The notes beneath the pieces were generated by a model. The model made no database searches and was not told the origin of the DNA. It saw only the letters and a list, made by a program, of their open reading frames with translations. The position numbers and the translations under genes are program-made. DNA of 64,000 nucleotides from Phytoseiulus persimilis. Its lineage: Eukaryota; Arthropoda; Arachnida; Mesostigmata; Phytoseiidae. Below are positions 11,224 to 21,994 of the stretch, piece after piece. The stretch is taken from the NCBI GenBank assembly GCA_037576195.1, contig CM075104.1, forward strand, positions 9,120,775 to 9,184,774. The letters run 5' to 3'. How positions within the stretch are numbered: the first letter of the stretch is position 1; every line of letters begins with the position of its first letter.

Positions 11224-13365
11224 TTAGCAGTCGTTGCCGAGACGGGGTCTTTTAACAAGAGTCTGTCGGACTACGGGGGTGGGTAGCCGTTTCACCGTAT
11301 GACTTATGATCTGGACGGTGGACGTCGTCTGACCTGGTGCGGGGTGTTTCAGGACGAACCGTTGCCCTGGTTTCAGCATGTGACGCGGCATGACCAGGTT
11401 GTACCTCGCCGGCGCACTCGGATCCTGTAAATATTTCGAATGCTTTTGAGACAGTGACGGAAACTTAAATAGCTACCCAGCTGGAGAACATCTCCGAAAT
11501 TACTCTCCGCCGTAATCGGAGACTCCCTCGGAGTTTTTTGTATTCCTATCACTTGTGCTGCAGTATCCCGCGAACAATGTTCTCGTTCCAACTCACGTTC
11601 GGGTTTCGTAGGATAGAAACGTAAGGTCCTCTAGGCCGAGTCGTGACGTTTTTCACAACGTGGTCCACCATAGATCGCACCACAGCTCCCACGGCTCGAT
11701 CCACGGAATTGTCTCTCAGTTGAGTCTGTGGAGGTATTCGTGACGTGAAACATACCAACTGAGAGAACCACCTTGGAGTACACGTTGAAGCTTCCGATCG
11801 TTCGATTCTCGTTCAAATATTACGGTACAGTGATCGACCGAGGAGCGACAACTGGATGGAGTGGCCGAGGAGCAATTCAGCTCTATCAACTCACTTCGCT
11901 AGCCTCCTCAAAAACCTCTTCCTCCTCCTCTTCCTCTGCTATTTCGGTGACCTCCGTGTTTGAGTTCGCGACGACGAGGTCCGCGTTCTGAGAGAGAGTT
12001 GATTCGTTTGCTTTGGCTAATCGCGATATTTTCTCCGCGTATCCCCGTTCCACCTTCCTGAAAAATAGACGTAGGGTAGAAACGTCGTCAAGGATGATTA
12101 GCTGACATGTCCATCGATCCAGTAGAGGTGACGATGACTCTCAGACGGCGGGATTGAGCATTCATGAGATTGATAGGTGAGTGGACTTACGTCTCGACCG
12201 AGCTCTTCGGTGCGGTCATTTGTTTCTGACGTTGCAAGTTTTTCCGCGCCACAGAAATCGAGTATGTCACGTCATTGGCGGTGAAAGGGTTGAATGTGGT
12301 GAGTTTGGGATTCAAGGGCTGAGATCGTCCTTTCTGGATAACGCTGTGGAGTGGGGATTCGTCGCGAACACTCATTTGATGCCAACACGAGGGGAAAAAT
12401 TGAGCAATGTGAGAGTTTCTCGAGTGCCATTCAGACTTCGCTTACTTTTGCAGCGTGTGGCTGCTCGGTAAAGGCAGTTTGAGGGACAAAATTTCCTGAT
12501 AGCCTTGAGGGGAGCACAGGAAATAGAGTTTCGCAGCTTTTTTCAAAGTTGCGTCGTCCCAGCTGGATCCCTGTTGAGTGAGAGCAATGATCAACGCCGA
12601 CCTCCCTGGAGAATCATCCCGAGACGTTGGGATTCAGTTGATGGCGGGAGCGCAAGCAATCCGCCAAACAACAGGCAGGTAGTATCCGCCCGTTGGTCAT
12701 ACTCACACCGCGTCTTTTGAGGCAGTGCCCGGTGAGGATTCGTACGATCTGGTCTCCGTTGAAGATCTTGCTGATGTTGTCCAGGAAGGGTTTCTCTTTG
12801 AGGTGGTATTCATCAAGCAATCGTTTCGAGAAATCGAGCTTTTTCTGATAAATTTGCAACATCATCTCCAATTCTGTTTGTTTGAGATCCTGTGAAGACC
12901 GAAATGAGTAGGTCGATGGGATTACATTTGGAAAAACACATAAAACTGCCGGGGACGCCAGGATAGGTAATCGGGCGGGACATATAGACCTGACAGAACT
13001 TGACCTTCATCAGATTTCTCCGCCTGAGGAATTTGACTACGTGATCATGCTGAGCTGTCGGAGCCCAGACTCTCCTAACGAGGTGGCAGTGTAGCCGAGA
13101 AATACATATCCTACCATTTCGTCAAGTTTCTGGAGTCTGGTGTGGCAGGATTCACAGTATAGTGAATCACAACCTCTCTGGCTTTCTCCCCGTGCTCTCG
13201 ACGCCGCTACGCTCTGCAAAGTGAATCGGGAAATTATGAGTGCGTTCAGAGATTCGAGATTGAGCGAACGATGTTCTGCCCATGTAATTATGAGGTAAAC
13301 CAATCGCCGTGCGCAGTAGAGGTACTCACCACCACATTACTGAGCAGGAGCTTCTGTGGCGTGCC
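11224..13365 (-). CDS. Gene with P-element/THAP-type transposase-like segment (5' end unresolved)
   Basis: Exons in transcript order: possible 13330-13365, then 13115-13213, 12707-12889, 12446-12570, 12191-12343, 11889-12057, 11597-11725 and 11224-11424. All junctions are GT-AG and all phases agree. Recognisable pieces: CDSLYCESCHTRLQKLDEM with paired cysteines, a helical/coiled stretch (LQIYQKKLDFSKRLLDEYHL), then SSWDDATLKKAAKLYFLCS, GYQEIL and LPLPSSHTLQ. This matches the pattern W-(S/D)-x-(E/D)-(T)-x-KKA ... GY ... PLPS-x-(R/H)-TLQ, typical of the N-terminal part of P-element and THAP9-type transposases. An acidic run (eight glutamates) and a basic C-terminus ending VKRPRLGNDC follow. No catalytic core is present, so this looks like a host gene built from a transposase module rather than an active transposon. 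A THAP zinc finger should lie 5' of it, but I could not find one. Confidence 0.6.
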
Positions 13366-13569
13366 CTTGAAGCAAGAAAAATATTTGATCTAGCTGTTCT
13401 AATCCAGCGAACTCGTCAGTACGATGTTTCCCGAAGCTATCACAGCCTCGAAAAGGTTCGTCACTCATCACTGAGACCGTGTGATTGGTAAGAAAACTTG
13501 TGCCATCTCCATCATGCTTGGGAGAGGGACAAAAAAAAGTCGGACATTCAATTGTTCATTGTTAGGAAA

Positions 13570-13575
13570 TTTATT
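13570..13575 (-). terminator. Poly(A) signal of GOT1
   Basis: AATAAA on the minus strand about 185 bases past the GOT1 stop codon. It sets the downstream border of that gene. Confidence 0.6.
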
Positions 13576-13757
13576 ATATCTATCTAATTCGTCGACTTGG
13601 CCAAACAAGCCATCAGAAACGGCACCCTTGGTACGTTCAGTTGCAACACGAGCGATTTACATTGTATTCACACACTCATCGGAGGACATTCATAATATTC
13701 GTTCTCTTGGACTATTTACAGAAAAATCAGAAACCCGGGCACGGGAATCTGGCGATT

Positions 13758-14180
13758 CTAGACGATAGACTTTCCTTGGTTCCCACCCAATCTGTCTACG
13801 ACTGTACGGATAAGTGGCAAATTCAATATGTTCCCCAGAATCGGTATTCTGCGGAGGAAGTTGATAACAACGGGGAAGAAACCGGAAAATAGAAGGACGA
13901 ATCCGTAGAGTTCGATACACATGCCGATCAGGGGCCAACCAATAATCACGACGAGGATTCCCCCGAAGAAACAGGTCGTAGCCCGGAATTTGTGCCTTTG
14001 GAAGAAAAAAGACATAGTCCGCTGAATACCAACGACCAAGGCAAGGCCTGTCACGAACATGATGTTACCTAGAGCTAACAAGCCTTTGTCGAATAACAGC
14101 AGCATCCCAAGGACGAGGAATGTCAACCCCAAGCCCGAAAGGCCGACACCAATCTTCTGCATGTCTGTGATTTCAAACAT
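13758..14180 (-). CDS. GOLT1B: Vesicle transport protein GOT1 (Golgi transport 1 homologue)
   Basis: A small four-span membrane protein of the early Golgi, needed for ER-to-Golgi and intra-Golgi transport with SNARE partners. Single coding exon of 140 residues, beginning MFEITDMQKIGVGLSGLG and ending LGGNQGKSIV. The family length is about 138 residues. Diagnostic stretches are all present: TDxQKIGxGL near the N-terminus, GMLLLFDKGLLALGN, GIQRTMSFFFQRHK, FFGGILVVIIGWPLIGM, YGFVLLFSGFFPVVI and the C-terminal RRIPILGNILNLPLIR. The open frame continues upstream past an earlier in-frame ATG (14468), but the conserved family start is the ATG at 14178-14180, next to an ATGGCGGC-like context. A poly(A) signal lies at 13570-13575. 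This is one of the surest calls in the window. Confidence 0.95.
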   Translation of the reverse strand: MFEITDMQKIGVGLSGLGLTFLVLGMLLLFDKGLLALGNIMFVTGLALVVGIQRTMSFFFQRHKFRATTCFFGGILVVIIGWPLIGMCIELYGFVLLFSGFFPVVINFLRRIPILGNILNLPLIRTVVDRLGGNQGKSIV

Positions 14181-14555
14181 GGCGGCAGCTTTCCCTGTCA
14201 CTCGGCGTGTCTCTGTAACAGGAGAAACGTTAGCGAAACATTTCTTTAGGTTGGCTCCGTAGGAATCTCCGACAGACAGATATTGCGGTGAAACTTCTTT
14301 CGAAACCGGGTTACTGTTCCTCATGGAAGATTTGAGAGTGTAGATGTCATTCAAGACAATTCTCAGCAGCGATTCTCTCTGGATATGATGAGGTCGGAAT
14401 ATCGGCGCCAGGACTCGCACAAGAGACCAATCAAATCCTTCAGAGGCTGCCTTTTTAGCGGTATGCAACTCGGAATTCTAAGCAAACAGCTGCTGGTTTA
14501 TGAACCCCTCACTAGATCCGATTCTGAATTGTGCCCCCCTTGGTGGTTCCTTCCG

Positions 14556-15483
14556 TTACATCAACCGTTGACGTGTGTTAATTTTCGTCGATGGGGAGCC
14601 GAAGCTCTTTGAAAACATGAATTGTGGAACAATGAATGCAGTGAGTAACTTCGCGATTGAGAAAGGCTGAGAAGGTCGATATTCACAGCTGGACGTTCGA
14701 GCGTTCTCTTGATTCATAGCAGTTGTCGCTTCTCCGGGAGTTCGAGAAAGAACACCGGTAGAACTTCGATGCACGGTGCACAATATTTTCATCGAAGCGC
14801 GCTGGCAAAGTCTCAACTCGCCAAACACACGGCGGTGGGGAAACGTTCGCGAGTGATGGAGTCTCCCGCGTATAATCGGTTCCGAAAGTAGTTCCCAGCA
14901 TAACAAGTCAACTTGACACAGAATCGAAGCACTGACGTCTCCTCCACGTCACCACGCTCGCAGAATTTCAATTGTTTTGCGCCGAACTCGAGCACTCACC
15001 TCCAGATCCAGGTCAAAAAAGTCCTCCCGCCCTTGGGAGTTCCCTCGATGGAGTCTCCTCAGGTGGATTGAGCACAATTTGTCCGCAATACTGTTGCCAC
15101 AGCTCTTTTTCGAATTTCAAAACAAAACCTGACGACGATTGCCGGTAGAAGACGACGTTTACATTAAGCGCTAAGCGTCGGAATGTCGGCTCGCTCAAAA
15201 TCGCGGGAAACCGTCGCCGGCATCTTCCGCAGGGCAGGTCTCCCAGGGCTCAAGTGAGAAGAATGCGAGAGTCCTCCGTAATCGTCATCGCATGACGCGA
15301 ATTCAACCGCTCAAGAGATGGCATCACTGCGGGTTCGTGCAGCAGTCTTAGCGTTAGGAGCAAGTTTACTCATAAACTCACTTGGGGTGATTCGATTGCA
15401 AGAAGTTCACCTCCCACGTCGCTCTCGTCGGCTATTGTGTACACGACGTTCCTCGGTACTGATCCTGATGTCGACGCGTACAT
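14556..15483 (-). CDS. Unrecognised small gene, three exons, ~105 residues
   Basis: Model in transcript order: 15382-15483 (ATG, MYASTSGSVPRNVVYTIADE), 15000-15104 (SCGNSIADKLCSIHLRRLHR ... EDFFDLDLE) and 14556-14666 (PFSIAKLLTAFIVPQFMFSK ... to TAA). Each exon is a whole number of codons in phase 0, and both donors are GTGAGT. The last exon has one hydrophobic segment, and the second ends in an acidic patch. I do not recognise the family. A competing open frame at 15013-15198 overlaps the second exon in another frame but ends in a stop just before the good donor, so I prefer the frame ending EDFFDLDLE. The last exon is the least certain part. Confidence 0.4.
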
Positions 15484-16146
15484 CGTGACAGCCGATCAAC
15501 GAGAACTGAAAACGGGAATGGTAATTTCTAGAAGGGAATGTCTCACATCCAGCTGCTCATCTTCGAAGCTGAGGGAAACTCTTCGATTCGCGAAGTAGTC
15601 CCGCATATTTTGGCATATAGATCGGCGAGATGTGGCGCCCTATCGCCGCCATGCCGCATCGCAGTTCGTGCTCAGACGTCGGGCCAAAGTTTGGAAGAGT
15701 CGACCATTTAAGCGGAGGGAATCTCCAACCTCTTCAGCGGTTGCTTTACTCGATGTTCAGTTGGATTCGGTTCAGAGATCCGCAGGAGACCCAATGTGAT
15801 GGATCTGACTCTCAGGTAGTGAATGGTGCTCCTAGAATTTCGATCACCATGAAACATTAAGCTCTCTTGTGGTCACTGTTCAAGTCCAGGAAGCTGCTCT
15901 CTTCGAGAAAATGCCGAACTACCGTGTCCGGATGTCCGGATCAATCAGCTAACCGTTGCATGACTAGGAATGCGCCTCACATCACGTATCCCCATGGTAT
16001 TCGGAGGTATATGAATATGGGGCAGTGCTGGAGTGCCGAAATTTCCGCTCAAAAATTTCATAAGCGACAACGAGATTCCGATGCTTCATTGGAGAGGGCT
16101 CAATGTTCCTACGTGAGGGCCTCGACAAGGCCAAAACGATGCTCTC

Positions 16147-18511
16147 TCAATCTACAATGAGCGATTCGTCTCGCGCCTGCAGGACTACGGAATCCACGAC
16201 GTGATCACAGTCGGGAGTTCGACGGATAACGTTGGAATGCGAGCGGAGAAGAAAAACATCTGCAATCTCCCCCGTTCAATCGACTCAGGGAGAGAAACTA
16301 ATTTCTGTAATTGCCCCGTGACCGGCTTGAGAGCCAAAATCCGAGCCCAACCGGAGTCGGGCACCGTTTCCACATTTCACACGAGCAACACGAACTATAG
16401 ATTCTCGATCTTCAGTGGAGTTTTGCATGAATTCGCCACCGCAGACACCGCCACCCAGATAGTACTCATTTCAGCCCTCCGCGGCTCACCCTTATTGAGT
16501 TCCGAGAGGCGCCAGAACTCAATGGAATCGAAAAGATAGATCCCCAAAAGCCAGCGGCCATCTTTGACGTTTGCGAATCTCTCCAAACTGAGCTATGATA
16601 GCGCGAGCGCTTGAATCGACTTCGAGGTAATGGATTATCTCGGTTCTACCTTGCTGACGATGTTGTTCCCGGACACTCCCAGCAGTGTGTCGGCGGAACC
16701 TTCAGGAAACACCGGAGTGTTGAACTGCGAAGGTCCGATAACACAAGGAAACAGGAACTCAAAATGGCGCGAGCTTAAATGTCGGAACTCGTTCATAAGC
16801 AGTTGTCGTTCGATCGCCGCATAGCTTCTTCGGAACCCGTCGAAAGGGACCAGCCACTCCTGAGTGAGGGCATCTGGGTTTTGCCAGCGCCGTCTTGATG
16901 GCATCGGGGCAATGGAATGTTGACCCTGTGTTCTCATGAAATTAAGGAATTAGGTTGGATTTGTACAACAGGCGAAACTGATGATGATGATCTCTAGGGC
17001 CGCCATGTGGGGTTCCCGGCGGATCATTGTACCTAAGGCTTCTTCGGCGGTGACTCAGCTGCCGGGGCCGATCAGGACTTGGCCTGCGTTCCCAATGAAC
17101 GGAAAACGGGAATTCATAGTTGCCGGATCGTTGAAGAACCACAAAAAGCCGCAAGAGTGAGATCATTCACCGCAACGAGCTCTCAACTTTTGCTCCGTTG
17201 TTATGGTCGTCGCAGCGCTAGGTAGCAGAAAATCATGAAGTGCTTTCCTGTTCTGCAATCTGAGGTTGGCGAAGTCAATCAAACTGAAGAACGAGCCTCG
17301 AGACTTTTCCGTCTGTCTCCAATCACGGTCTCCGACATATCAGCGCAGGCGTTCCGGGTACATGCAGAATCTGGCGCAGAACATGTTCTCGCAGAATCAC
17401 TATGGGGAGAAAAACGATTCTCAGAATTTCTCCATCATTCGCCCGAGATCGATCCATCTCAAAGGGATGATACTCCCAAGAAATCGCCCAGACTACCAGG
17501 CTATAGTGATGACTAGAGCTATGAAGTCTGGGCGCTTATCATTTTATACCTCCCATCCAACCATGCAGGGCGATGGATCAATGAGTCTCTCATGGCTGAG
17601 TTCATCATTTCCCAATGAGGCATAATCAATCAATCTATCCATTCGTCTGCCCATAAATAAATGGATTTATTGATGGCGATTCATGATGGAGCCCGAACTT
17701 CCAGGCTCTAGTAATGACAACCGCCATCGAACTATTGCTCGCATATCATAGTATCTCTTTGGCAGGGGGACCTTTCGCTCCGAAAATTCGTGACCCTGTG
17801 AGGACACACTCGATCATTCCGAATAATGATCTGAGTTCCTGAGTCCGCGAGCAGAAAGCATCTGTCGTACCCAGCACCGACTAATTCCATAGATCGAGCA
17901 GTGAACGATGCGACCTCTACGAAAATGGGACGCGACGGCATTGACCAGCGGAGGCTCGCCCGGCCAATCGCCGATAGCGGACGCCCCGGAAAGCTTCCTC
18001 GCGAAATGATTCCAGAATTTCCTACTGGCAGTTCGTGGGTCTCTTCCGACCGGGCCGGACCCACCCGGCAATGGTTGGCTTGTTCTTAACAACCAGCTCC
18101 ACACTGGTTGCTAACTATGATCAATCAAAAGACAAGACGCAGAGTTGGAAATAAATCCTGCTCGAAACCACTCTCCTCATGGACTCCAGTGCTTGAATCT
18201 TCCCCAACCCTTCGGGATGGCTATCGAGGTTCATGTGCGCGGAATAAAAATCGACCAATAAGTGAGATTCACGAGATCGCGAGAATCACTAAGCTGCCGA
18301 CCGATGGAACTCACACCGAGCTCGCCGAGTTCTCGATGCATCTATCCAAAGAATTCGAAGTCATTCGCTCTCTCGAAGCCTCGCCGCAAGTTCACAGGAA
18401 CAGAGAGTCGATGGCGGCCTCGACGGAGGCCGCCATCCCCGCCAAGATCTCGACCTTCTCGGCAAGAGTGAGGCCGGTACTCCATGGTGTGCAAAACTTC
18501 TCCAGGCTCAT
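16147..18511 (-). CDS. Unrecognised multi-exon gene (model incomplete)
   Basis: The best supported part is three in-phase exons: ~16937-16650 (FRRSYAAIERQLLMNEF, ending GNNIVSK before a GTAGAAC donor), 16592-16490 (LSLERFANVKDGRWLLGIYL ... ELNKG, donor GTGAGCC) and 16259-16147 (DVFLLRSHSNVIRRTPDCDH ... to TGA). A possible first exon starts at the ATG at 18511 (MSLEKFCTPWSTGLTLAEK). The linking exons at 17.0-18.3 kb were not found, so the 5' half may be a separate gene. The family is unknown to me. Opposite-strand readings over the same bases are also open but lack splice logic. Confidence 0.35.
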
Positions 18512-18904
18512 TCCTTAGCGCTTCGTCCAGTTTTTCGGCTCTTACATTGAAATGAGGTTTCACCACGTGCCTATCGCTACATAGTACAAATTGTACTGTA
18601 CAGTGCCGCCAAGAATTCGGGGTACACCTGACTTCTGATCGAGAACGAAACCTGATAGACCATCTCAGTTGTCTGGTTGAGGAGAGGAAAAGACACCGAC
18701 CGACGATAATGAAGAACTTCATGGAAATCGTCATTACGGTTCTACTCTGTCAGGCATGGTGTTAAGAGCAGCACTGGAGCGGGCGGTCGGAGACTCAGCA
18801 AGTTTTCCCAATTCATCCATGATTCAAGGCCAAAATCCAGCTCCCTACTTGTCTGGGGGAAGAACTAGGGGGATTCGCTTTGCTTAGCGTTACGAATCAG
18901 AATA

Positions 18905-19837
18905 CATTGGACTCCGCTTAATCGGTACACATCGGTGTCAGACCATCCTGATTCGATTAAGCGGAAGATCCGATTAAGCGCGAAATAGGGACAGGGTAAC
19001 CCTGATACTGGATTCTCGCCAATAGTGTATATATTCTAATTATAAGATCACGAGTGGCTCTTCAGGCACTTAGGTTCATTGTTCCCGGGATGCGAAACCT
19101 AAGGCAGCACGATGAAGCTCTCCCTGAACATACGAGTTGATGGAATATTTGTCCGCGATCGGGCTTCCAGTGCTTGATTAAGAAATCATCGCTAGGAATC
19201 CATCTCTTCTTCGCCCTCGAGACTCTGCAAACGAGGTCGTCACAAACTGAAGACGTTCGTAGCCTTTCCTCGTCGAAATCTTGCATGAAAAACCGTTGAA
19301 GTAGTTCTATATGTACTTCGCTCAGCCTAATGCACAGCCACATGCTTCTCCGCCTCTCGGCACTCCTCTCCGTTTTCTGAACCAGAGTCACATGGCCTGT
19401 TTCGCCGCGATTTCCTGGACGATCTCATCTTCGTGAGGTTCAACCGCCGGGTCCGTCCGGGGGAGGGGGCACTGGACATCATCGCCAATCGACAAGAATG
19501 TCCCGAGATTCTTAAGTGGGAGCAGATCGGGATACGTTCGGTCTCTTTGTTCGAGAAAGCTGTTCGAGAAAGGGTTTCGATGATGACACCTTGGAACATG
19601 ACAAGCTCTAGTGACCGTAACAAAGTGATCCATTCGGCTCAGCTTACCCCCATCGCGAGAACTTCTCATTCTTTCATTTCGAGAAGAATTCCGCTCGTGA
19701 CGAAGTGATCCGAATCAGCGGAGCCTGGTACCGATGAACCGGAGTGTAACCTATGGGGAGGATCGGGGAATTCGACTTCTGATCCGAATAGGCGGATGAT
19801 CCGATTATCCGGTGTTCCCATTAAGCGGAGTCCACTG
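18905..19837 (-). mobile_element. Decayed pogo/Tigger-type DNA transposon
   Basis: The ends are near-perfect inverted repeats: CATTGGACTCCGCTTAATCG on the left and, on the other strand, CAGTGGACTCCGCTTAATGG on the right. TA dinucleotides flank both sides (18903-18904 and 19838-19839). Subterminal words (CGATTAAGCGG, GATCCGATTATCCGG) recur near both ends, as in pogo/Tigger elements. The 933-bp interior holds a broken minus-strand frame. Its pieces (DEIVQEIAAKQAM, then EVHIELLQRFFMQDFDEERL, SRAKKRWIPSDDFLIKHW) resemble the C-terminus of Tigger transposases, which end with a paired-helix segment and IDDFF. The catalytic DDE core is missing, so this is an internally deleted, non-autonomous copy. 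Confidence 0.7.
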
Positions 19838-20307
19838 TATTGAACGGAGCAGGACAGCTCGTCGTCGATGACTCCTCGCTGGGAAACTCGTCGCCAGCAG
19901 TGCGGCATTTCGATGATGACCACAGTGGCGCTGGGGGTGAGGTAGTTGAGGTCAGGTGAGGGACCGGTTGAGGCTGGGGCCCGGGCGAGCGAGCGAATCC
20001 ATTCGAGCTGTTCCTTTCGTTTTTCTGTGAGGTAATGAACCCTTGTGAAATATGCACCTACACTGAAGGAAATGCTTTCAGAATCAGGCGGAAATTTCTA
20101 CGAATTTATACACCACATGGGAAACCCTCGGATCAAACCTCGTGTGGGAGTCAAGTCGAGAGGAGAAAGATGTCTCAAGGCTTTGGAGTGACCCCCAGAT
20201 TCTTCTCAACGAGGAAGATGCATGAACAGCGAATCGGCCGGAAATTCTTTTAGAATCAAATCGATTTTCGAATATTCTATCTGATCGGAAGACACATCAA
20301 AGGCTTC

Positions 20308-21410
20308 TCAATAGTTTATCTGTTTCCTCTTTCTCGATATGACCTGGAACACGCGATCTGGCATAGAAGAGATGAGATTATCGATTGTTTCTTGCCCAAT
20401 ACTGCTCCAAGCATTCACTATGCCTCTTTTCAGTTCATCCACATTTTCGAATCGCCTGTTTTCCGTGTATAACCGCCGAGCGACGATGCCCCAGAGGTTC
20501 TCCATGGGATTCAAGTCAGGGCTGCACGCTGGCCACTTGAGAACCTTGATCCTCTTGGACTTCAACCATCGATTTGTACTCGAGCTGGCATGCACAGATG
20601 CATTATCATGTTGAAATATCAGTTTGAGGGGGCGGAACCTCCTCAAAAAAGGTTAAAGATGAGAATCTAGCACCCCTTGATATTCTATGGAATCCATTCT
20701 TGATGAGGGAAACGCTAGTTCCAGTCTCCCCACGGACCCAAAGCAACCCCAACACATGACCGATCCTCCCCCGAAATTGCGTCGTGAAAAGATCATTGGT
20801 TCCTCCCTTAAATCTCTCCAGTAGTGATTGAAGCCGTCCGGGCCGTCGAGGGAGAACTTTTTTTCATCGCTGAAGAGAACCTATGGAAGTGGAGTGTCTC
20901 AAATGCAAGCAGAGAAACTCTATATGATTCGACAGGATTCTCTGACAACGATCCTACCGTTTTCCACCTCCGTGTCATATTTTCTTTCGCAAAAATCAGT
21001 CGAGCATCAATGTGAGAAGGGTTCAAGGTCGGCGCGCACCTCATTCTCGCCGATTGGAGGTGTTCTTGCTCATTGATGACCTGACGAATGCGCCTCGGAG
21101 TCACACAAAGTTCAAGATCTCGTCTGATATGCGTACTCGAACGTGTTGAGTTTGACGCAGCGCGGCAAATGCGCCTCTTATCGGCCGGCGAAAGCTTGGA
21201 CTTTACTCCGCGCTTCTTTTTACGGTTGTAGAGATCTGGGTTCTTGAGATAACTTGACACAACTTTTTGCGAACGCTTGATTTTAGCTCCGATAGCTCTA
21301 TGTGTCAGACCACATTCGAAAAATGCATCGATCTTCGGTTTTTCTTCACCGGTCAAACTGTTCGCCCTCACACCCAACGATCGACCCAACTTCGTTGTCC
21401 CCATAGCCAT
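20308..21410 (-). pseudogene. Tc1-type DD34E transposase with apparent intron and one nonsense codon
   Basis: The frame starts at ATG 21410 (or 21404) with a helix-turn-helix part (LTGEEKPKIDAFFECGLTHR, then SQKVVSSYLKNP). Reading breaks after TRRWKT at 20958 and resumes at 20880 with VLFSDEKKFSLDGPDGFNHY. The 77 bases between (20881-20957) begin GTAGG and end CATAG, so they fit an intron exactly and restore the expected catalytic region. The first catalytic D is in FSDEKKF, the second in FQHDNASVH and the E in NPMENLWG. There are 34 residues between the last two, hence DD34E. A TAA interrupts the frame after VLDSHL, where the family has leucine, so a single base change explains it. Otherwise the protein reads to its stop at 20308. 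It is probably inactive by one mutation. Confidence 0.85.
20881..20957 (-). other. Apparent 77-bp GT-AG intron inside the Tc1 transposase
   Basis: On the minus strand it begins GTAGGATCG and ends CACTTCCATAG. Removing it joins TRRWKT to VLFSDEKKF in frame. The alternative is a 77-bp insertion that happens to have splice-like ends. Confidence 0.6.
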
Positions 21411-21994
21411 AAAACTGCTGATTCTATCAGTGATTCTAAAAGCATTTCCGGGCAGAAACCAGGAATCGTACTTCTTCTTTCTCATGGGCTCTCAGAATTC
21501 CGTCTGCCATCCTCGAAATTTCTTCTCTTTATTATAGTCTCTGGCATGCGAAATAACAGACGAGAGCTCCCAACGATTGTTGGAAAAATACAGAAAAGTC
21601 GAGTGATTCTAAAAGCGTTTCCTCGAGTGTAGTATTCCCTCCCATATTCCACTGTTCGCAAGATCTGGGCGAGGGAGCCGCCTCCATGGCGATCGCTCAA
21701 AACACCATTTTGACGAGTTGGCGCTGCAAGGAGGAAAACAAAAATGTGATCCGGAGTGGATCCCCTGCAGATGATCAGAGGTTGGAGTCCTCGCGACGGG
21801 TGGTCAGGCGACGACTGATCCCGCTCTGAGTCGTGCCGGCGACGAGCTGTAGCGAACCCAATATTGAGGCAGAGTCACCTAACAGAGTATGTACTTTGAT
21901 TACGTCGAATAATGAAGTTAATAGTGATGCCGAAACCTGGTGCTCTGCTATCGCCACGCACTGACCCTGATGAATCATTTTTCGACAGAGCAGC

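Larger units (their letters stand above)
20061..21629 (-). mobile_element. Tc1/mariner-superfamily transposon, IR/DR type, nearly intact
   Basis: The 1,569-bp element is bounded by TA at 20059-20060 and 21630-21631. The outer ends are CACTGAAGGAAATGCTTTCA (left) and CACTCGAGGAAACGCTTTTA (right, other strand). A second copy of the core repeat lies inside each end: 20238-20258 and 21431-21451, each about 170 bp from its outer partner. That paired arrangement (two direct repeats in each inverted end) is the IR/DR layout of Sleeping Beauty-like Tc1 elements. The minus strand encodes a transposase (see the separate entry). Confidence 0.88.

Noticed and set aside
12187-12471. Plus-strand 96-codon frame near 12.2-12.5 kb
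   Set aside because: Shadow of the minus-strand P-element-like exons 12191-12343 and 12446-12570.
16201-16539. Plus-strand 112-codon frame (MITVGSSTDNVGM...)
   Set aside because: It overlaps two minus-strand exons that have matched phases and good splice sites; the plus frame has none.
18108-18518. Plus-strand 136-codon frame
   Set aside because: It is antisense to the candidate first exon starting at 18511, with serine/threonine-rich shadow composition and no motif.
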